A program made the translations under genes and the position numbers. Below, in pieces: positions 6,137 through 7,235 of a DNA stretch of 7,235 nt (positions are counted from its first letter, which is position 1; each line of letters begins with the position of its first letter). The stretch is from CAMYLR01 sp041577935 (GTDB lineage: Bacteria > Gemmatimonadota > Gemmatimonadetes > JACCXV01 > JAHWKZ01). The notes below the pieces were generated by a model. It ran no database searches and was not told where the DNA came from. It saw only the letters and a program-made list of their open reading frames with translations. The DNA lies in NCBI GenBank assembly GCA_041577935.1, contig JBFGIA010000105.1, positions 1 through 7,235 on the forward strand. The letters are read 5' to 3'.

Positions 6137-6495
6137 TCGCTCTCGGAAGCGACGTGCAGTGAATCGGACAAGACCCGCCTGACTCCGAGGACCGACATCG
6201 CGACCTCGTGTGCGATCGACAGCTCCAGCCGGGACGGCACTTCGCCAGCTAACGTGACGATTTGGTCCTCGCTACTCGCGGTGATCGATACGCCGTCTAT
6301 ATCGAGACGCGGGTCGGCAGCGATCCGGGACTGAACGTCCTGCTCGATCAGCGAGTCGGCGACGGTCGGTGTTTCGTCGACGGGCACGTTGGTGTCGGCC
6401 GGGGCGGGCTCCTCGCTGCCGCCGCAGGCAAGAGCCACCGCCAAGCCGACCGCGGCGATCGTCCGCATCGGCACTCTGATCTTCTCCGTTATCAT
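6133..6495 (-). CDS. BON-domain lipoprotein
   Basis: A 120-residue protein with a lipoprotein signal: a hydrophobic stretch then V-A-L-A-C-G-G-S (19-27) with the lipidated cysteine at C24, followed by an acidic, Pro/Ala-rich linker (28-46). The rest (about 47-116) looks like one BON domain: D-V-Q-S-R-I-A-A-D-P-R-L-D ... I-V-T-L-A-G-E-V-P-S ... G-V-R-R-V-L-S-D-S-L. BON domains are thought to bind membranes or phospholipid and are found in OsmY-type envelope proteins. The start at 6495 was chosen because AGGAGAG (6507-6501) lies 5 bases before it and because it overlaps the symporter stop (ATGA). A longer in-frame reading from 6654 would run inside the symporter gene and push the signal sequence internal. 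A start at Met10 (6468) would also leave an intact lipobox. It overlaps the downstream hydrolase by ATGA. The function is unknown; it could anchor or organise its neighbours in the envelope. Confidence 0.85.
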   Translation of the reverse strand: MITEKIRVPMRTIAAVGLAVALACGGSEEPAPADTNVPVDETPTVADSLIEQDVQSRIAADPRLDIDGVSITASSEDQIVTLAGEVPSRLELSIAHEVAMSVLGVRRVLSDSLHVASESE

Positions 6496-7235
6496 GGATT
6501 CTCTCCTGGTTCGAGTTTCTGAAATGGTCGCCAGCGCGACTCCGGTGGCGGCGCCGTCGCCAGGCTCACGACGAACAACAGTACGACGGCGGTAAGAAGT
6601 GCTGGTATCACCGCGTCGAGCGATGCGATCCCCTCCGGCAGCCCGGGAATCCATCCGCGTGGTACACCAAACTGCCAGACAAAGGTTGTCACCATACCGC
6701 CGGTGATGGAAGCGATCGCTCCAGGCCCATTGGCTCGCTTCCAGAAAAAGGTCGCCAAAACAGCGGGTGTCAGTGCTCCGTACATCGTGTATGCGTACAG
6801 CGCCATCGATAGGACCGATGTGAAGAACTGAATCTGAATAAAGGCGACGACGCCTAGCGAGACGATCACGATCCGCGTCAACCTGACGATCGTGGCTTGA
6901 GACGCGTTGGGACGTATGCGCTTCTGATAGATGTCGTGCACGATGTTCGTGGCCGGGACCAACAAGAACGATGTTCCGGTCGAGACGACGATCGCAACCG
7001 CGGCCGAGAGCATGACCGCGGCGATCCCAACCGGTAACGCATTCCTCAGGACGACCAGCAGAATCTGCTCATGCTCGCCGGTGGCGATCGACAGATCAGG
7101 GTAGACCACCCGCCCGAGCACCGCCAGCACCACGATCAGCGTCTCGACGAAGATCGTTAGCCCGATCCAGATCGGCACCGCTCTGCGTGCAGTTGCTGCG
7201 TCCTGAGCGCTGAAGAACCGCTGGTACATGTTGGC
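6492..7235 (-). CDS. Sodium:solute symporter (SSS) family transporter, C-terminal part
   Basis: The frame is open through the right window edge and ends at TGA 6494-6492; the Met at 7229 is internal, because A-N-M-Y-Q-R-F-F-S-A-Q-D ... A-R-R-A is the well-known cytoplasmic Y-Q-R-x-x-S-A motif in the middle of SSS proteins. About 247 residues of an expected 450-600 are seen. Numbering from that Met, the hydrophobic helices are about 19-43, 59-94, 116-135, 138-163, 168-188 and 206-225. A-I-V-V-S-T-G-T-S-F-L-L (79-90) corresponds to the helix that usually reads S-T-A-D-S and helps bind sodium; its hydroxyl residues are kept while the usual acidic residue is replaced. The protein would couple sodium entry to uptake of a small solute across the inner membrane; the substrate cannot be read from this part. 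It is the most upstream visible gene of the minus-strand unit and its stop overlaps the lipoprotein start (ATGA). Confidence 0.9.
   Translation of the reverse strand, partial: ANMYQRFFSAQDAATARRAVPIWIGLTIFVETLIVVLAVLGRVVYPDLSIATGEHEQILLVVLRNALPVGIAAVMLSAAVAIVVSTGTSFLLVPATNIVHDIYQKRIRPNASQATIVRLTRIVIVSLGVVAFIQIQFFTSVLSMALYAYTMYGALTPAVLATFFWKRANGPGAIASITGGMVTTFVWQFGVPRGWIPGLPEGIASLDAVIPALLTAVVLLFVVSLATAPPPESRWRPFQKLEPGENP
6501..6507 (-). promoter_or_regulatory. Shine-Dalgarno fixing the lipoprotein start
   Basis: On the minus strand AGGAGAG lies 5 bases before the ATG at 6495, inside the last codons of the symporter gene. It decides between the short start and the much longer in-frame reading from 6654. 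Confidence 0.7.

Noticed and set aside
6496..6654. N-terminal extension of the BON lipoprotein, start at 6654.
   Set aside because: It would overlap the symporter gene by about 160 bases and put the lipoprotein signal in the middle of the protein; the start at 6495 has a strong Shine-Dalgarno and an ATGA overlap.

Overview
The window is a GC-rich (roughly 60-65%), gene-dense stretch of bacterial chromosome with almost no intergenic space. An envelope-spanning type of efflux system, a Tat-exported hydrolase and a lipoprotein with a clear lipobox suggest a diderm (outer-membrane) bacterium. The combination of a VKOR, a split-permease MacAB-like transporter and a Tat-exported glycosylasparaginase would fit Acidobacteriota or Gemmatimonadota, but that is an impression; no taxonomic marker gene is present. 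There is no sign of a prophage, insertion sequence, CRISPR array, tRNA or rRNA.

Layout. (1) At 2-181 (+) is the C-terminal 59 residues of a vitamin K epoxide reductase (VKOR) family protein with its CxxC active site. (2) A 91-base gap follows, with a weak candidate promoter and a good ribosome binding site. (3) A plus-strand unit runs from 273 to 5039: a small Sec-secreted protein of unknown function, a MacA/HlyD-type membrane fusion protein, a LolD/MacB-type ABC ATPase, and two separate FtsX/MacB-type permeases. Spacings are 18, 30, -4 and 22 bases, so it is probably one transcript. (4) A minus-strand unit enters from the right edge: a sodium:solute symporter (partial), a BON-domain lipoprotein and a Tat-exported glycosylasparaginase-family Ntn hydrolase. 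Both junctions in this unit are 4-base ATGA overlaps. The two units converge and share a single CTAG at 5036-5039 as both stop codons.

How the genes may work together. The fusion protein, ATPase and two permeases make a complete inner-membrane tripartite-type pump that would act on periplasmic substrates. No outer-membrane channel is encoded here, so a TolC-like protein elsewhere would be needed. The secreted protein just upstream is an obvious candidate cargo or accessory factor, but that is inference from position only. On the minus strand, the symporter, lipoprotein and hydrolase are translationally coupled and may form an uptake and degradation module for glyco-asparagine or isoaspartyl compounds.

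Nothing here is demonstrably a new system. The most unusual local signal is a perfect 9-bp inverted repeat whose loop holds the start codon of the fusion protein. The most useful functional lead is the secreted protein coupled to the exporter.
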